Below, piece after piece: positions 53,950 through 63,945 of a stretch of 64,000 nt of DNA. The position numbers and the translations under genes were made by a program. The DNA lies in contig CBDHDU010000030.1 of NCBI GenBank assembly GCA_965261725.1, positions 1 through 64,000 on the forward strand, written 5' to 3'. Each line of letters starts with the position of its first letter. Position 1 is the first letter of the stretch. The stretch comes from CANDOC01 sp965261725 (GTDB lineage: Bacteria; Pseudomonadota; Gammaproteobacteria; Pseudomonadales; Endozoicomonadaceae). The notes under the pieces were generated by a model, which was given only the letters and a program-made list of their open reading frames with translations, was not told where the DNA came from and made no database searches.

Positions 53950-54813
53950 ATGTCTGATCCAACCTATATCCCACCCAAAGTATGGACATGGGATGCTGAA
54001 AGTGGCGGCACTTTTGCGAGCATCAACCGTCCGGTTTCCGGCGCGACCCATGAAAAAGAACTGCCTGTGGGTCAGCATCCACTACAGCTTTACTCGTTGG
54101 GTACGCCCAACGGCGCTAAAGTCACCATTATGCTTGAGGAGTTGCTGGCGCTGGGGATTCAGGAAGCAGAATACGATGCTCACCTGATAAAGATCGGGGA
54201 AGGCGAGCAGTTTAGCTCCGGTTTTGTTGAGATTAATCCTAACTCCAAGATTCCGGCGCTGGTTGACTACAGCACATCTGAGCCGACTCCGGTTTTTGAA
54301 AGTGCAGCCATTATGATGTATCTCGCTGAAAAGTTCGGTGTATTTCTGCCGAAAGAGGGGGCTGAGCGTGCCAAGTGCTTGTCATGGCTATTCTGGCAAA
54401 TGGGCAGTGCGCCATTTTTAGGTGGTGGTTTCGGTCACTTCTACGCTTATGCGCCGGAAAAGTATGAATATCCGATTAATCGTTATGCCATGGATGTTAA
54501 GCGTCAGCTGGATGTGTTGGATAAGCAGTTAGCCAGTAATAAATATATCTGTGGTGATGAATACACTATTGCGGATATGGCTATCTGGCCGTGGTACGGC
54601 GCGCTGGTGACTGGAAAAATCTATGAAGCGGCTGAATTTCTCAGTGTTCATGAATACACGCATGTGGTTCGCTGGGCTGAAGAAATCGGCAAGCGCGAAG
54701 CGGTGATCAGGGGCAAGATGGTTAACCGTACCTGGGGTGACGAAAGCAGTCAGGTACCTGAACGACATAATGCGGCTGATATTGATGCGAAACTGAAGGT
54801 GGCTGACGGATAA
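53950..54813 (+). CDS. yghU: Glutathione S-transferase family protein YghU
   Basis: A 287-residue GST-fold disulfide-bond oxidoreductase. The long N-terminal extension typical of the family is present (YIPPKVWTWDAESGGTFASINRPVSGATHEKELPVG), followed by the thioredoxin-like domain (LYSLGTPNGAKVTIMLEELL, NPNSKIPALVD, ESAAIMMYLAEKF) and the all-helical domain (APFLGGGFGHF, DEYTIADMAIWPWYG). The start at 53950 (MSDPTYIPP) matches family length. E. coli YghU binds two glutathiones and has disulfide reductase activity. It stands alone with its own terminator. Confidence 0.93.
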   Translation: MSDPTYIPPKVWTWDAESGGTFASINRPVSGATHEKELPVGQHPLQLYSLGTPNGAKVTIMLEELLALGIQEAEYDAHLIKIGEGEQFSSGFVEINPNSKIPALVDYSTSEPTPVFESAAIMMYLAEKFGVFLPKEGAERAKCLSWLFWQMGSAPFLGGGFGHFYAYAPEKYEYPINRYAMDVKRQLDVLDKQLASNKYICGDEYTIADMAIWPWYGALVTGKIYEAAEFLSVHEYTHVVRWAEEIGKREAVIRGKMVNRTWGDESSQVPERHNAADIDAKLKVADG

Positions 54814-54834
54814 GAACAAGCGTTGTTTATAGCA

Positions 54835-54866
54835 AGTGCTCCGGATGAGCTCCGGAGTACTTTTTT
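54835..54866 (+). terminator. Rho-independent terminator after yghU
   Basis: AGTGCTCCGGA and TCCGGAGTACT form an 11-bp stem (one G-T pair) around TGAGC, followed by TTTTTT. The 18 bases GCGTTGTTTATAGCAAGT overlapping its start recur at 55915-55932 downstream of proV. Confidence 0.9.
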
Positions 54867-54957
54867 AGTGAGATGGAAGTTTTAGTGAGATGGAAGCAGA
54901 CTCTGACAAAAGGCACCTTATGGCACCTTTATTGTTTGAATCATCGCATAACGGTGA

Positions 54958-55722
54958 TTATTTTTCTGATTCTGCTTCCTCTGTTGCTGATAAGTCTGCC
55001 TTTATTTGTTCTGCTTTTGATTTTTTAATGACATAGCCTCTCTGCCGCAATTCACTGGTCATGAAGGGAGGTTCTTTTCCTCTCTCCCATGAAAGCTCAT
55101 ATACTGCATGATTCCTGCTTCCCTTGACTAACGTAAAGTGAACCTTTCTTTGAAATGAAGGTAGTACTTTAATCTTCACGTCACTGTTTATAGCGGCAAA
55201 AGACCAGATAAAATTTTCAGCATCTGTAAGCTGAAGATCTGCATTTTGCCCTGTAATCGATTTGCTTGCTGATTGATAAGTAGCAGGGTTGACATTAGCT
55301 AATTCATACTCGAATGCCATTCGTCCTATCAGAAGTAGTGCAGATAATCCATCGATAGATGTTCTCGGGTCAAAATCATACCCGGATTTACGTAAAACAG
55401 GTGTGGGAAACAGCGTAGTTACTCTGTCGTGATATTCTTGAGGACTCTCTAGATCTTCACCTGATATGGTCCAGCGTACTTCATAATCTGTTTCTGGTGC
55501 CGAGGCGGTTGCTCCAGTTGATTTTTTAGTTTTAGGGGTGGGTTCTGCCCCAAGGGTCAGTGTACGTGTTTGACTAGTTTTTGTGTTTGTCAGCGTCAGT
55601 GTCTGACCCCAAGGCAGATTCTCTAATGGAATTGTACCTGCAGATATACTGACCAGCGAACTCGCAAGGCTGAGTAAAACAAGTTTTAATAGCCAGTAAC
55701 TACATGCTTCCAAATGTTTCAT
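54958..55722 (-). CDS. Exported protein of unknown function
   Basis: A 254-residue protein with a signal peptide (about residues 1-29, LLKLVLLSLASSLVSISAG). A Thr/Ser-rich segment (TLTLTNTKTSQTRTLTLG) precedes a globular part (YEVRWTISGEDLESPQEYHD, LPSFQRKVHFTLVKGSRNHAVYELSWERG) and a charged helical C-terminus (KAEQIKADLSATEEAESEK). I do not recognise a family. It is isolated on the minus strand between yghU and proV. Confidence 0.65.
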   Translation of the reverse strand: MKHLEACSYWLLKLVLLSLASSLVSISAGTIPLENLPWGQTLTLTNTKTSQTRTLTLGAEPTPKTKKSTGATASAPETDYEVRWTISGEDLESPQEYHDRVTTLFPTPVLRKSGYDFDPRTSIDGLSALLLIGRMAFEYELANVNPATYQSASKSITGQNADLQLTDAENFIWSFAAINSDVKIKVLPSFQRKVHFTLVKGSRNHAVYELSWERGKEPPFMTSELRQRGYVIKKSKAEQIKADLSATEEAESEK

Positions 55723-55983
55723 TGTGGTGCCTGCATATTGTGATACTGAAAGCAGGCAGAATAGTCGGGTAGTGGTGATTTTCCATCAGATTCCGGATGT
55801 TATCCGATGAAGTGCATTGAATATAGGGTGACGATTCAGAATACTTGATAATCGTCTCAATATATAAACTTCCCTATGACGACCCTGTCGTGAAGCGGCT
55901 GATGTATACAGTGAGCGTTGTTTATAGCAAGTTCCCTGGATGGATAACCGGGGCATGCCCGGCGCTTAAATCCGGGCACTTAT

Positions 55984-57192
55984 TCAGGCGGCTTTTGAAG
56001 AATTTTCTGAGTCAGCCAGTACTTCTACCAGAGCTGAACGCGACAGCTCGCCCCGCAACCCACCTTGCTCATCGACAACCGGTAGGTGATAGTTCGTTTC
56101 CAATGTTTCCGGGATTACGGTTTCCAGCACCGCATCGGGCGAGATAGCTTCCAGCGGTTCCAGTACCCTGTGGCACATGCGAGCTTCGGTATCTTCCTGA
56201 TAGGCTTTTTCAAGGGTTTCCTGTAATACAATGCCCTGATAGCCGTCTTCGTTCACATAGTAGCCATAGCTCTCCGGCAGCTTTTTCATTTGCTCCAGTG
56301 CTCCCCGGATGGTTGCCGCGGTAATGCGGTTCACCGGGGGCTGCATTACCGTTTCCACCGTCAGAGCGCGGGCACGGTTAACATCCCGAACAAAGGCTTC
56401 TACATAATCGGTAGCGGGATGAAGCAGGATTTCTTCCGGTTTACCTTCCTGTACCAGCTCACCATCTTTGAGAATGGCAATACGGTCACCGAGTCTAAGT
56501 GCTTCGTCCAGGTCGTGGGTGATAAATACAATGGTTTTGTGGAGTTTATTTTGTAGTTCGATCAGCTGATCCTGCATTTCACTGCGAATCAGTGGATCGA
56601 GAGCAGAGAAGGCTTCATCCATTAACAGAATATCGGCATCGGTACACAGAGCGCGGGCAAGGCCGACGCGTTGTTGCTGACCACCGGACAATTGTGCCGG
56701 ATATTGTTGCTCATACCCTTGCAGGCCAACGGTTGCCAGCCATTCTTTGGCTTTGGCAAGCCGCTCTTTTTTAGCAACGCCCTGAACCGCCAGACCGTAA
56801 CTGACGTTTTCGATTACAGTGCGGTGAGGCATCAGGCCGAAGCGCTGAAACACCATCGACATTTTATGACGACGGAACTGTTCCAGTTCTTTTTTGCCAA
56901 GGCTCATGACATCCATACCATCCACCAGAATCTGGCCTTCGGTCGGGTCAATCAGTCGGTTGAAATGGCGGATCAGGGTTGATTTGCCCGAGCCGGACAG
57001 GCCCATAATGACAAAAATTTCTCCTTTATGAATGGTCAGATTAATGTCTTTCAAGCCGAGAGTATGGTTATGTTGTGCGAGCAGGTCATCTTTGCTGATG
57101 CCGTCACGCACCTGTTCCATTAATTTGTCGGGGCTGTGACCAAAGACTTTGTACAGATTCTGGATTCTGATCAGTTCCTGTTTATCAGACAT
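55984..57192 (-). CDS. proV: Glycine betaine/proline ABC transporter ATP-binding protein
   Basis: A 402-residue ATPase of the ProU/OpuA type. Walker A GLSGSGKSTLIRHF, signature LSGGQQQRVGLARAL, Walker B ILLMDEAFSALDP and the H-loop VFITHDLDEAL are intact; a C-terminal CBS-domain pair (from about 270), which in this family senses ionic strength, follows. It overlaps proW by eight bases, so it is the last gene of proX-proW-proV. It powers uptake of compatible solutes under osmotic stress. Confidence 0.96.
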   Translation of the reverse strand: MSDKQELIRIQNLYKVFGHSPDKLMEQVRDGISKDDLLAQHNHTLGLKDINLTIHKGEIFVIMGLSGSGKSTLIRHFNRLIDPTEGQILVDGMDVMSLGKKELEQFRRHKMSMVFQRFGLMPHRTVIENVSYGLAVQGVAKKERLAKAKEWLATVGLQGYEQQYPAQLSGGQQQRVGLARALCTDADILLMDEAFSALDPLIRSEMQDQLIELQNKLHKTIVFITHDLDEALRLGDRIAILKDGELVQEGKPEEILLHPATDYVEAFVRDVNRARALTVETVMQPPVNRITAATIRGALEQMKKLPESYGYYVNEDGYQGIVLQETLEKAYQEDTEARMCHRVLEPLEAISPDAVLETVIPETLETNYHLPVVDEQGGLRGELSRSALVEVLADSENSSKAA

Positions 57193-58084
57193 GGCCGGCC
57201 CCTCCTAAATGCTTCTGAGTGCGCTTCGCCCACGCCTGCGAGACGCGGTCAAACATAATCGCCAGCGCGACAATCGCGAGGCCGTTTAAGAGACCCAGTG
57301 TGAAGTATTGGTTAGTGATGGATTTGAGTACTGGCTGTCCAAGCCCTTTAACCCCGATCATGGATGCAATTACGACCATCGCCAGTGCCATCATAATGGT
57401 CTGGTTAATTCCCGCCATAATGGTTGGCATCGCCAGTGGCAGTTGGACTCCAAACAAACGCTGGGTCGGGCTTGCACCGTAAGCGGTTGCCGCTTCCAGT
57501 ACTTCTTTATCGACCAGTCGAATACCTAAATTGGTTAGACGAATCACCGGTGGAATAGCGTAAATAATTACGGCAATCAGCCCCGGTACTTTACCGATGC
57601 CCAGTAACATAACGACAGGGATCAGGTAAACAAATGCAGGCATCGTCTGCATAACATCCAGAATCGGGGTAACAATATTTTGTGTCCGGTCTGAACGTGC
57701 CATTAATATGCCAATCGGAATACCCAGCAAAATTGCCATGAAGGTACACACGGTAATCATACTGAGGGTGCGCATGGTGTTGTCCCACATGCCAAAGTAA
57801 CCAATCGCCAGCATGGCAACGGTAATACCCGCCGTCAGCTTCCAGGAGCGGCTTGCCAGCCAGACCAGTAAGCTGATAATCCCCAGTACCAGCCACCAGG
57901 GGGACTGCAGCAATAGCTGTTCAAATCCCACCAGAAAGTTAAGCAGCGGATCAAAAAACGCTTCAATAGAATCGCCAAACTCACGGGAAAAATCCCGGTA
58001 GGCACCGTCAAGATATTTGCGGATCGCGATCAGGTCAGCGCGATCCATTTTGGGAAACTCTTGTAACCAGGACTGCTCGGCCAT
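57185..58084 (-). CDS. proW: Glycine betaine/proline ABC transporter permease
   Basis: A 299-residue inner-membrane permease with a hydrophilic N-terminal region and about seven hydrophobic segments (WWLVLGIISLLVWLASRSW, ITVAMLAIGYFGMW and others). The EAA-type loop that contacts the ATPase is EAATAYGASPTQRLFGVQLPLAMPTIMAGI. It lies 57 bases downstream of proX and overlaps proV. Confidence 0.96.
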   Translation of the reverse strand: MAEQSWLQEFPKMDRADLIAIRKYLDGAYRDFSREFGDSIEAFFDPLLNFLVGFEQLLLQSPWWLVLGIISLLVWLASRSWKLTAGITVAMLAIGYFGMWDNTMRTLSMITVCTFMAILLGIPIGILMARSDRTQNIVTPILDVMQTMPAFVYLIPVVMLLGIGKVPGLIAVIIYAIPPVIRLTNLGIRLVDKEVLEAATAYGASPTQRLFGVQLPLAMPTIMAGINQTIMMALAMVVIASMIGVKGLGQPVLKSITNQYFTLGLLNGLAIVALAIMFDRVSQAWAKRTQKHLGGAGHV

Positions 58085-58141
58085 AATGCCTCCTGCTTAT
58101 GCGAAAAGAACTTAGCGAAAAAGAAACCCGGAGCAAATGGC

Positions 58142-59149
58142 TCAGAGTTCTTCCAGCGCTTTGTTGACTTTGTCTGCGACAGTGGCTGGCACCCAGGTGA
58201 TCCAGAGTGGCTGATAGTTAGTCAGGAAGTATTCGGCGGACATCATGCCATCGGCCTGATTATCTTCCATCCATGCCAGCAGGCGGTTCATATCAGCATT
58301 GGAAACGGCGCGCTTGCTGATGTACTCATAAGCAGCTGGTGCTTTGGCAGCAAAGCTTTCAGTCGTAATACTTTGTACAAGGGAAGGGGGGTACATTGTC
58401 ACTTTAGGATTCAGGCAGTCTTCTTTGGTCGTGCAATTAATATACTCGTCTTTATGGGTACCTGAGCCAAAATCGACCTTAACCATTTCATATTTACCCA
58501 ACACTGCAGTGGGTGCCCAGTAATAGCCAAACCACGGCTCCTGTCGTTCATAGGCTTTGGCGATAGAACCGGAAAGGCCTGCACCGGAACCCGGGTCAAT
58601 CATTTCAAAGCCTTTGTCTTCCAGTTTGAGCGCATCGAACAGGTTGCCTGCGGAAATCTGGCAGTTCCAACCCGCCGGGCAGCCATAGAAAGCGCTCAGA
58701 TCCTGATCTTCCGGATGGGTAAACAGTGAGGCATTGTTAATAACACCTTCGATGGTTGCCAGTGACGGGTCTTTGTCCACCATATATTTGGGAACCCAGA
58801 AGCCTTCTTCGCCACCGTCAGAAAGGACTTTGCCTGCATAGCGTAAACGCTTTTCAGCAACGCCTTTATCCAGCGCGTCTTTCATGGAATTGCTCCAGAA
58901 TTCCGGGGCAATGTCCGGTTCGTTTTTCTCAATCATGGAGGTGCCGGTGGGCATGGTGTCACCGGGAACCAGTTCGGCATCACAACCGTAACCATTGTTG
59001 AGAATAAACTGATCCACATGCGCCAGCAGCGAGGCTGAACTCCAGTTCATGTCAGCGATGGTAACTTTGCCGCATGAATCGGCGGCCATAGTGGTGCCAG
59101 CAATCGAAAGCAACGCGGTTGCGCCGATTATTTTTATGACTTTTGCCAT
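58142..59149 (-). CDS. proX: Glycine betaine-binding periplasmic protein
   Basis: A 335-residue substrate-binding protein of the OpuAC family with a signal peptide ending TTMAADSC (about residues 1-22). Aromatic residues expected to cage a quaternary amine are present (MNWSSASL, EFWSNSMKD, WFGYYWAPTAVLGKY). Cysteine pairs (YGCPAGWNCQ, NCTTKEDC) may form disulfides. It is the first gene of the transport operon; an AT-rich gap of 84 bases separates it from the MarR-type regulator upstream. Confidence 0.95.
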   Translation of the reverse strand: MAKVIKIIGATALLSIAGTTMAADSCGKVTIADMNWSSASLLAHVDQFILNNGYGCDAELVPGDTMPTGTSMIEKNEPDIAPEFWSNSMKDALDKGVAEKRLRYAGKVLSDGGEEGFWVPKYMVDKDPSLATIEGVINNASLFTHPEDQDLSAFYGCPAGWNCQISAGNLFDALKLEDKGFEMIDPGSGAGLSGSIAKAYERQEPWFGYYWAPTAVLGKYEMVKVDFGSGTHKDEYINCTTKEDCLNPKVTMYPPSLVQSITTESFAAKAPAAYEYISKRAVSNADMNRLLAWMEDNQADGMMSAEYFLTNYQPLWITWVPATVADKVNKALEEL

Positions 59150-59233
59150 AAGATACTACCTGCCTGCTGTTGTTTTTATTCTGTCATATTTTCGCAGACA
59201 GGTTACAGGTCTAATGATAAGAGTTCAAATGAA

Positions 59234-59713
59234 TCACGGATTAATCGCGGCTACATCCAGTACCGGGGCGACTTGCAGATCTTCTGCATCCATCATGCTG
59301 GCGATTCGCTGCAGGGCGGAAAGCAGTTGGGTTTTTTCCCAGTCTTCCATAGCATCGAAGCGCTGAATAAACTTTTCGTGAAGCAGTGGTGGTGCTGTTT
59401 CCAGTATGGTACAGCCTTTATCGGTCAGTCTGGCGTTGACAATACGTTTGTCCGTCAGGCTGCGAACCCGCTCGATAAGGCCACGTTCTTCAAGGCGATT
59501 CAGAATGGTGGTTACTGTTGCCTGGCTCAGTGATACATCCTGAGAAACTCTTTTAACGGTGACATCGCCCAGTTTTTTAATGGCTCTCAGCACCATTACC
59601 TGAGGAATTGTCAGGCCGCAGGTTTTTATCATCCCTTTTGAGTGCAGGTCGGTTGCCCGGATAATCTGGCGCAGGGAAACCAGTAAATCGTTCCAGTAGG
59701 GGTGTTCGGACAT
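59234..59713 (-). CDS. MarR family regulator, probably of osmoprotectant genes
   Basis: A 159-residue MarR protein with a winged helix (IPQVMVLRAIKKLGDVTVKRVSQDVSLSQATVTTILNRLEERGLIERVRSLTDKR: recognition helix about 60-80). It lies between proX and a divergent BCCT transporter. MarR relatives EctR and CosR control ectoine and betaine genes in other gammaproteobacteria, so a similar role is likely by position. A repeated dyad (59790-59815) in the divergent region is the probable operator. Confidence 0.85.
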   Translation of the reverse strand: MSEHPYWNDLLVSLRQIIRATDLHSKGMIKTCGLTIPQVMVLRAIKKLGDVTVKRVSQDVSLSQATVTTILNRLEERGLIERVRSLTDKRIVNARLTDKGCTILETAPPLLHEKFIQRFDAMEDWEKTQLLSALQRIASMMDAEDLQVAPVLDVAAINP

Positions 59714-59789
59714 GGCATTCTCTTTAAAACAGGTATTGCGTCAAGAATGGGTTTCTTTTGCCATAAAAAAGCGTGGGAGACAAACATAA

Positions 59790-59815
59790 TTTGAATTCTA
59801 ACTATTCGATGTCTA
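59790..59815. promoter_or_regulatory. Candidate MarR operator, site 1
   Basis: TTTGAATTCTAACTATT then CGATGTCTA. Apart from one base the same 26 bases recur at 63920-63945. The 3' half is a dyad of the type (A/C)GA-TG-TCT. It lies between marR and the BCCT gene. Confidence 0.6.
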
Positions 59816-61132
59816 GCTTTTATTCTTGGCAATTGAGCATTTTCATGTGTGCCGGAAAGAGCTGACTGCAGTATCTGGTATTTAAGATGTTGCCAACCTT
59901 TGGATATCCCCCTTTCTATGGTTTTTCGGAAAAAACCAGTACATAACCTTAACCCTCCTGTTTTTGTTGGTTCTGTCATCCTGATTCTTCTTGTTGTTTG
60001 TTATACGGCTCTATTTCCTGAACACTCTGAGGCGCAGTTCTTCGCAATCCAATTCAGTCTTATGAAGAATGCCAGCTGGTTTTATGTGGCCACTGTAGGC
60101 GTCATTCTGATGGGTGTTGTTTGTGTCGGTTTGTTGCGATACGGGGATATCAAGCTGGGGCCAGACCATTCAGAGCCGGATTTCAGTTTCTCATCCTGGT
60201 TTGCCATGTTGTTTTCGGCCGGCATGGGTATCGGATTGATGTTTTTTGGCGTCGGTGAGCCGGTGATGCACTTCCTTGTTCCTCCCCAGGGTGAGCCGGG
60301 TACCGTTGCTGCGGCCAAAGAGCCGATGGAGATCACCTTCTTTCACTGGGGTTTTCATGCCTGGGGCATTTACGTCATGGTTGCCCTGACACTTGCTTAC
60401 TTTGGCTATCGTCATAATCTGCCACTGACTTTGCGCTCTGCATTTTATCCGCTTATAGGCGACAGGATTCATGGGACTATTGGATATGTAACGGATATTT
60501 TTGCTATTTTCGCCGCGGTCTTTGGTGTTGCTACAAGTCTTGGTTTCGGCGTATTGCAGGTAAACTCAGGCCTGAATTACCTGTTTGATATTGCTGTCAG
60601 TACGCAAAATCAGATTGTGCTGATTATTGCTATTACACTGTTGTCGACGCTCTCCGTTTCCTCTGGTCTTGAAAAAGGCATCAGGCGCTTATCTGAATTA
60701 AATGTGTTGTTAAGTACTCAGACAAATGAAATCATATATTCCTGACCAAACATATCAAAAACACGTTTTAGTTCTTTTTGGAATTCAGCAAAGTTCATAA
60801 TCTTCAAGAGGTTAAGCCACTCATACTTTACCTTGTCCCATAAAATCTCAATCAGATTTAATTCCGGTGAATAGGTGGGCAGATAGCAAACAATCAGCTT
60901 CTTTTCGATCATCCAATCATCCAGTTTCTCTCGGAACTTTTTGCAGGTATGAATGCTGGCATTATCGACTACCACCAAAGTGTACCGGTCGCCAGTGCTG
61001 TATTTCGGGTCTTGCATCTGTTCAGCAAAATCTTCAAATACACGGATGACTTCATCACCAGTCACTGCTCCGCAGACAGGATAGTAAAACAAATCGTTAT
61101 CACTCGATTCTGCAGTTTTTCATGCTTGACAA

Positions 61133-62050
61133 TCAGACTGCATCCAGAAGCTCAAACTTTCTGGCATGAGTCTTGAGTGATTCCGTAGGCTCCTGTTTAC
61201 CAAGATCCCGCCCAGCCATATGCCTACTGGACTCTCGTACGGGAAGTACATTTTTCAAGGCTTGGGTCAGAGATTCCAAGCTGCTTTCCGGGTCACCTGA
61301 GGTCACCACTTCCTTGACGGTATCTACCAGTGCTTCAGCTTTGAGATGCTCGATCAGGCAGCCTACAGGCATCCCGGGCTGGTTGTTTTTAAGCCGGACA
61401 GATTGCTCAGGATGCAGCAACAGTAAATGCTCGCACAGAAGGCTCAGGATCAAGCCACGCTTCGATCCCTTCTCACCTCTCTGTTTGCTCAGTCTGTTCC
61501 AGCCTCCATGAGCTTTCCAATCCTGAATAAAAACCTCGACCAACCATCTCAACGAATACAGTCTGGCTATATCGACGTGGTGCCATGACATATCAGAGGC
61601 AACAAGATATCGATACTCTTCTTCATCTTCATATTTGAGAGCAATCACAAAACGACGCTTGTTGTGCGCTTTAACATATAGACGAGCAGACAGCATCGTT
61701 ACTTTTCTGGACTTATCACCTCGGATTATCAACTGGGTTTCTACGCCTTCCTGACGGGCAAAATACTCTTTTACTGTCGCTTCAGAATTCCTGCTGGCTA
61801 CTTTCTGATTAGAGCGCAACTGGCTGACTACCTGTGCCTTGCCTGTTATAGCAGAGGCTTTATCCATAAATTCTCCCGTACCATAGAGCGCATCAGCCAG
61901 AACCCCTTTAATCCTGACTTCAGGAAAGGCGTCAACAAACTCCTGTGTCATCTCTAACGCCAGTACCTGCATGGTTGGGTAACACTGGTGATCTGGTTTC
62001 GGGCTCTTGGGGCGTTGTTTTTTGGTAACACCCTGTTGCTTAATCATCCA
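61133..62050 (-). pseudogene. IS4-type transposase fragment inside IS630
   Basis: About 300 residues of an IS4-type enzyme: Asp in VLADALYGTGEFMDKA, an insertion domain (SQLRSNQKVASRNSEATV), and the YREK motif YSLRWLVEVFIQDWKAHGGW, then a normal C-terminus ending KFELLDAV. The N-terminal part with the first Asp is missing or replaced by IS630 sequence in a chimeric frame. No terminal repeats or target duplication were found. Confidence 0.78.
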
Positions 62051-62099
62051 GTTTCTCTCGGAACTTTTTGCAGGACCATTAAAATAGCCACCGGTCGCT

Positions 62100-63002
62100 T
62101 TATCTTTGACCTTGTGAATGCTGGCATTATCGACTACCACCAAAGTGTACCGGTCGCCAGTGCTGTATTTCGGGTCTTGCATCTGTTCAGCAAAATCTTC
62201 AAATACACGGATGACTTCATCACCAGTCACTGCTCCGCAGACAGGATAGTAGTAGACTGGTTCAGTCGCTCACAAGAAATCCCCTTCGTCAAACAAATCG
62301 TTATCACGATTCATGAAACCCAGAACATTTATGCGCTGACTATTGACCGAGGAAACTCTCAACTGCTCTCCCTTCTGTTGCCAGGCATATGGAATGCACG
62401 GTTGTTGGGAGAAGCCCGACTCATCAAAATAGAACAGATTTATAAGGCCTTTGCGCTCAGCTTCCTGAGCATTTTTCAGCGCGTGATGACGGCGCTCAAA
62501 AGATTCTTGATCTCGCTTATGCCGACAGGACTTTCGTACCCGCTTGTAAACCAGCCCGATTTTTTTTTGCCATCCTCTTCAGAGTTTTTAATGAAGCCGA
62601 TTTGCCAGTTTCTTCTTCAAGTTTTGCCTGCGCATAAGATATGCGGCGAGGCTCCTCTGAAATCAGTTCAGCGAGGCGTTGCGTTTCCTGAGCATTGTAG
62701 ATCGGCTGCGGACCGCCGCCATGGGCTTTGTATAGCCCTCGTATACCTAAGAACTCCCAGTCATCAATCCACCGAGAGACTGTCTGATACTGAACATCAA
62801 AAACATCCGCTATCTGGGACAGAGAGTACCCCTTCAAGCTGAGCAATACCGCATGAGCACGCTCTCTTACGCAAGGCAAAGACCCGTTGCGCATGGCGCA
62901 CTTTAGCGTATGGATAATGGCACTATCAGTGATGGAGCAAGCAGTCTTCTTCATAACAACAGACGCAGAGTTGCAATAACAAATAATATAGCTCACTGCC
63001 AA
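62100..63002 (-). pseudogene. IS630 (type B) transposase, copy 2, disrupted
   Basis: The N-terminal part (to 62517, HTH with YSLSQIADVFDVQYQTVSRW) and the A9 frame change at about 62562-62570 are identical to copy 1. The DDE part is interrupted at about 62280 by short unrelated inserts and by the IS4-type fragment; the C-terminal end, with PELNLIEILWDK, lies at 60718-61092. Confidence 0.88.
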
Positions 63003-63919
63003 GCAGTACTATCGTATGCTGAATAAGCATTCAATATATGAAAACTATTATCCGGGTACTTAGCACTGTTACTGGTGCTGATTATAGTTATTTTGGGACC
63101 TACCAGTTTGTTGCTGCAAATGTTGGTACAGAATCTGGAGGGGTATCTTTCTGAACTGATCGTAAAAACCTTTAATCTTTACGCTTATGAACCAACCGAC
63201 TGGTTGGGCGGGTGGACCCTGTTTTATTGGGCATGGTGGTTATCCTGGTCACCGTTTATCGGTATGTTTATTGCCCGTATATTCAGAGGCAGAACAATTC
63301 GTAAATTTATGGGTGGGGTTCTTTTGGTTCCGTCAGTGTTTACTTTCATCTGGGTGACTGTTTTCGGCAATACCTCCATTGATTTGATTATGAATCATGG
63401 GGCAGAGGAGCTGGGTAACATCGTGCAGACTGATGTGTCACTGGCCCTGTTCAAGTTTTTTGAATACTTTCCGTACACGGGTGTACTGTCAGGCCTTGGT
63501 ATCATTATGGTCATCCTGTTTTTTGTGACCACATCAGATTCGAGTGCCATGGTCATTGATATGCTGGCTTCGAAGAGCAAAGGAAAATCGCCTGTCTGGC
63601 AACAGGTTTTCTGGTCTTGCCTGATTGGTTTGGCGGCTTTGGTGCTTATGCTGGCAGGTGGCCTTCAGGCGCTGCAGAGCGCTACCATCGCTACGGCATT
63701 ACCTTTTTCTATTATCCTGCTGATTTCCGGCTATGGACTGCTCAAAGCATTGGCAATCGATGTAGCCAAAAAGGAAAGCATGACGCAAGCTACATTATCT
63801 CCCAGCATTGGAGGTAATCATATTCTCTGGCTAACCCGGCTGCAGGTGATCGGTGACATTATTGACCAGTACCAAAAGCACCTACACTTTCTGCGCAAGG
63901 TCAGGGATTGAGTAGTTGG

Positions 63920-63945
63920 TTTGAATTCTAACTATTAGATGTCTA
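63920..63945. promoter_or_regulatory. Candidate MarR operator, site 2
   Basis: A second copy of the 26-base element, here with a better dyad ATTAGA-TG-TCTAAT. It stands nine bases after the BCCT stop, followed by TTATACT-like promoter sequence, so a further regulated gene probably starts just beyond the window. Confidence 0.6.

Larger units (their letters stand above)
60713..63060 (-). mobile_element. IS630 (type B) copy 2, enlarged by a mosaic insertion
   Basis: Ends match copy 1 (AGTACTCAGACA and AGTACCCGGATA) and TA flanks both sides (60711-60712, 63061-63062). At 2348 bp it is twice the 1144 bp of copy 1. The extra DNA is an IS4-type transposase piece plus a partial repeat of IS630 sequence (about 60918-61098 is repeated at 62045-62310 with two inserts of about 40 bases). 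Confidence 0.88.
59918..63911 (+). pseudogene. BCCT family betaine/choline/carnitine transporter, split by IS630
   Basis: Segments 59918-60712 and 63063-63911 rejoin in frame (LNVLL to ALLLVLIIVILG) after removing the IS630 and one TA, giving 547 residues. Start at 59918 (MVFRKKPVHNLNPPVF). Hallmarks are the glycine stretch AGMGIGLMFFGVGEPVMHF, FFHWGFHAWGIY, and the signature WTLFYWAWWLSWSPFIGMFIARI with RGRTIRKFMGG. About twelve membrane segments are expected. It would import betaine or choline with sodium or protons. Divergent from marR, so it belongs to the osmoprotectant block, but it is disrupted. Confidence 0.92.
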
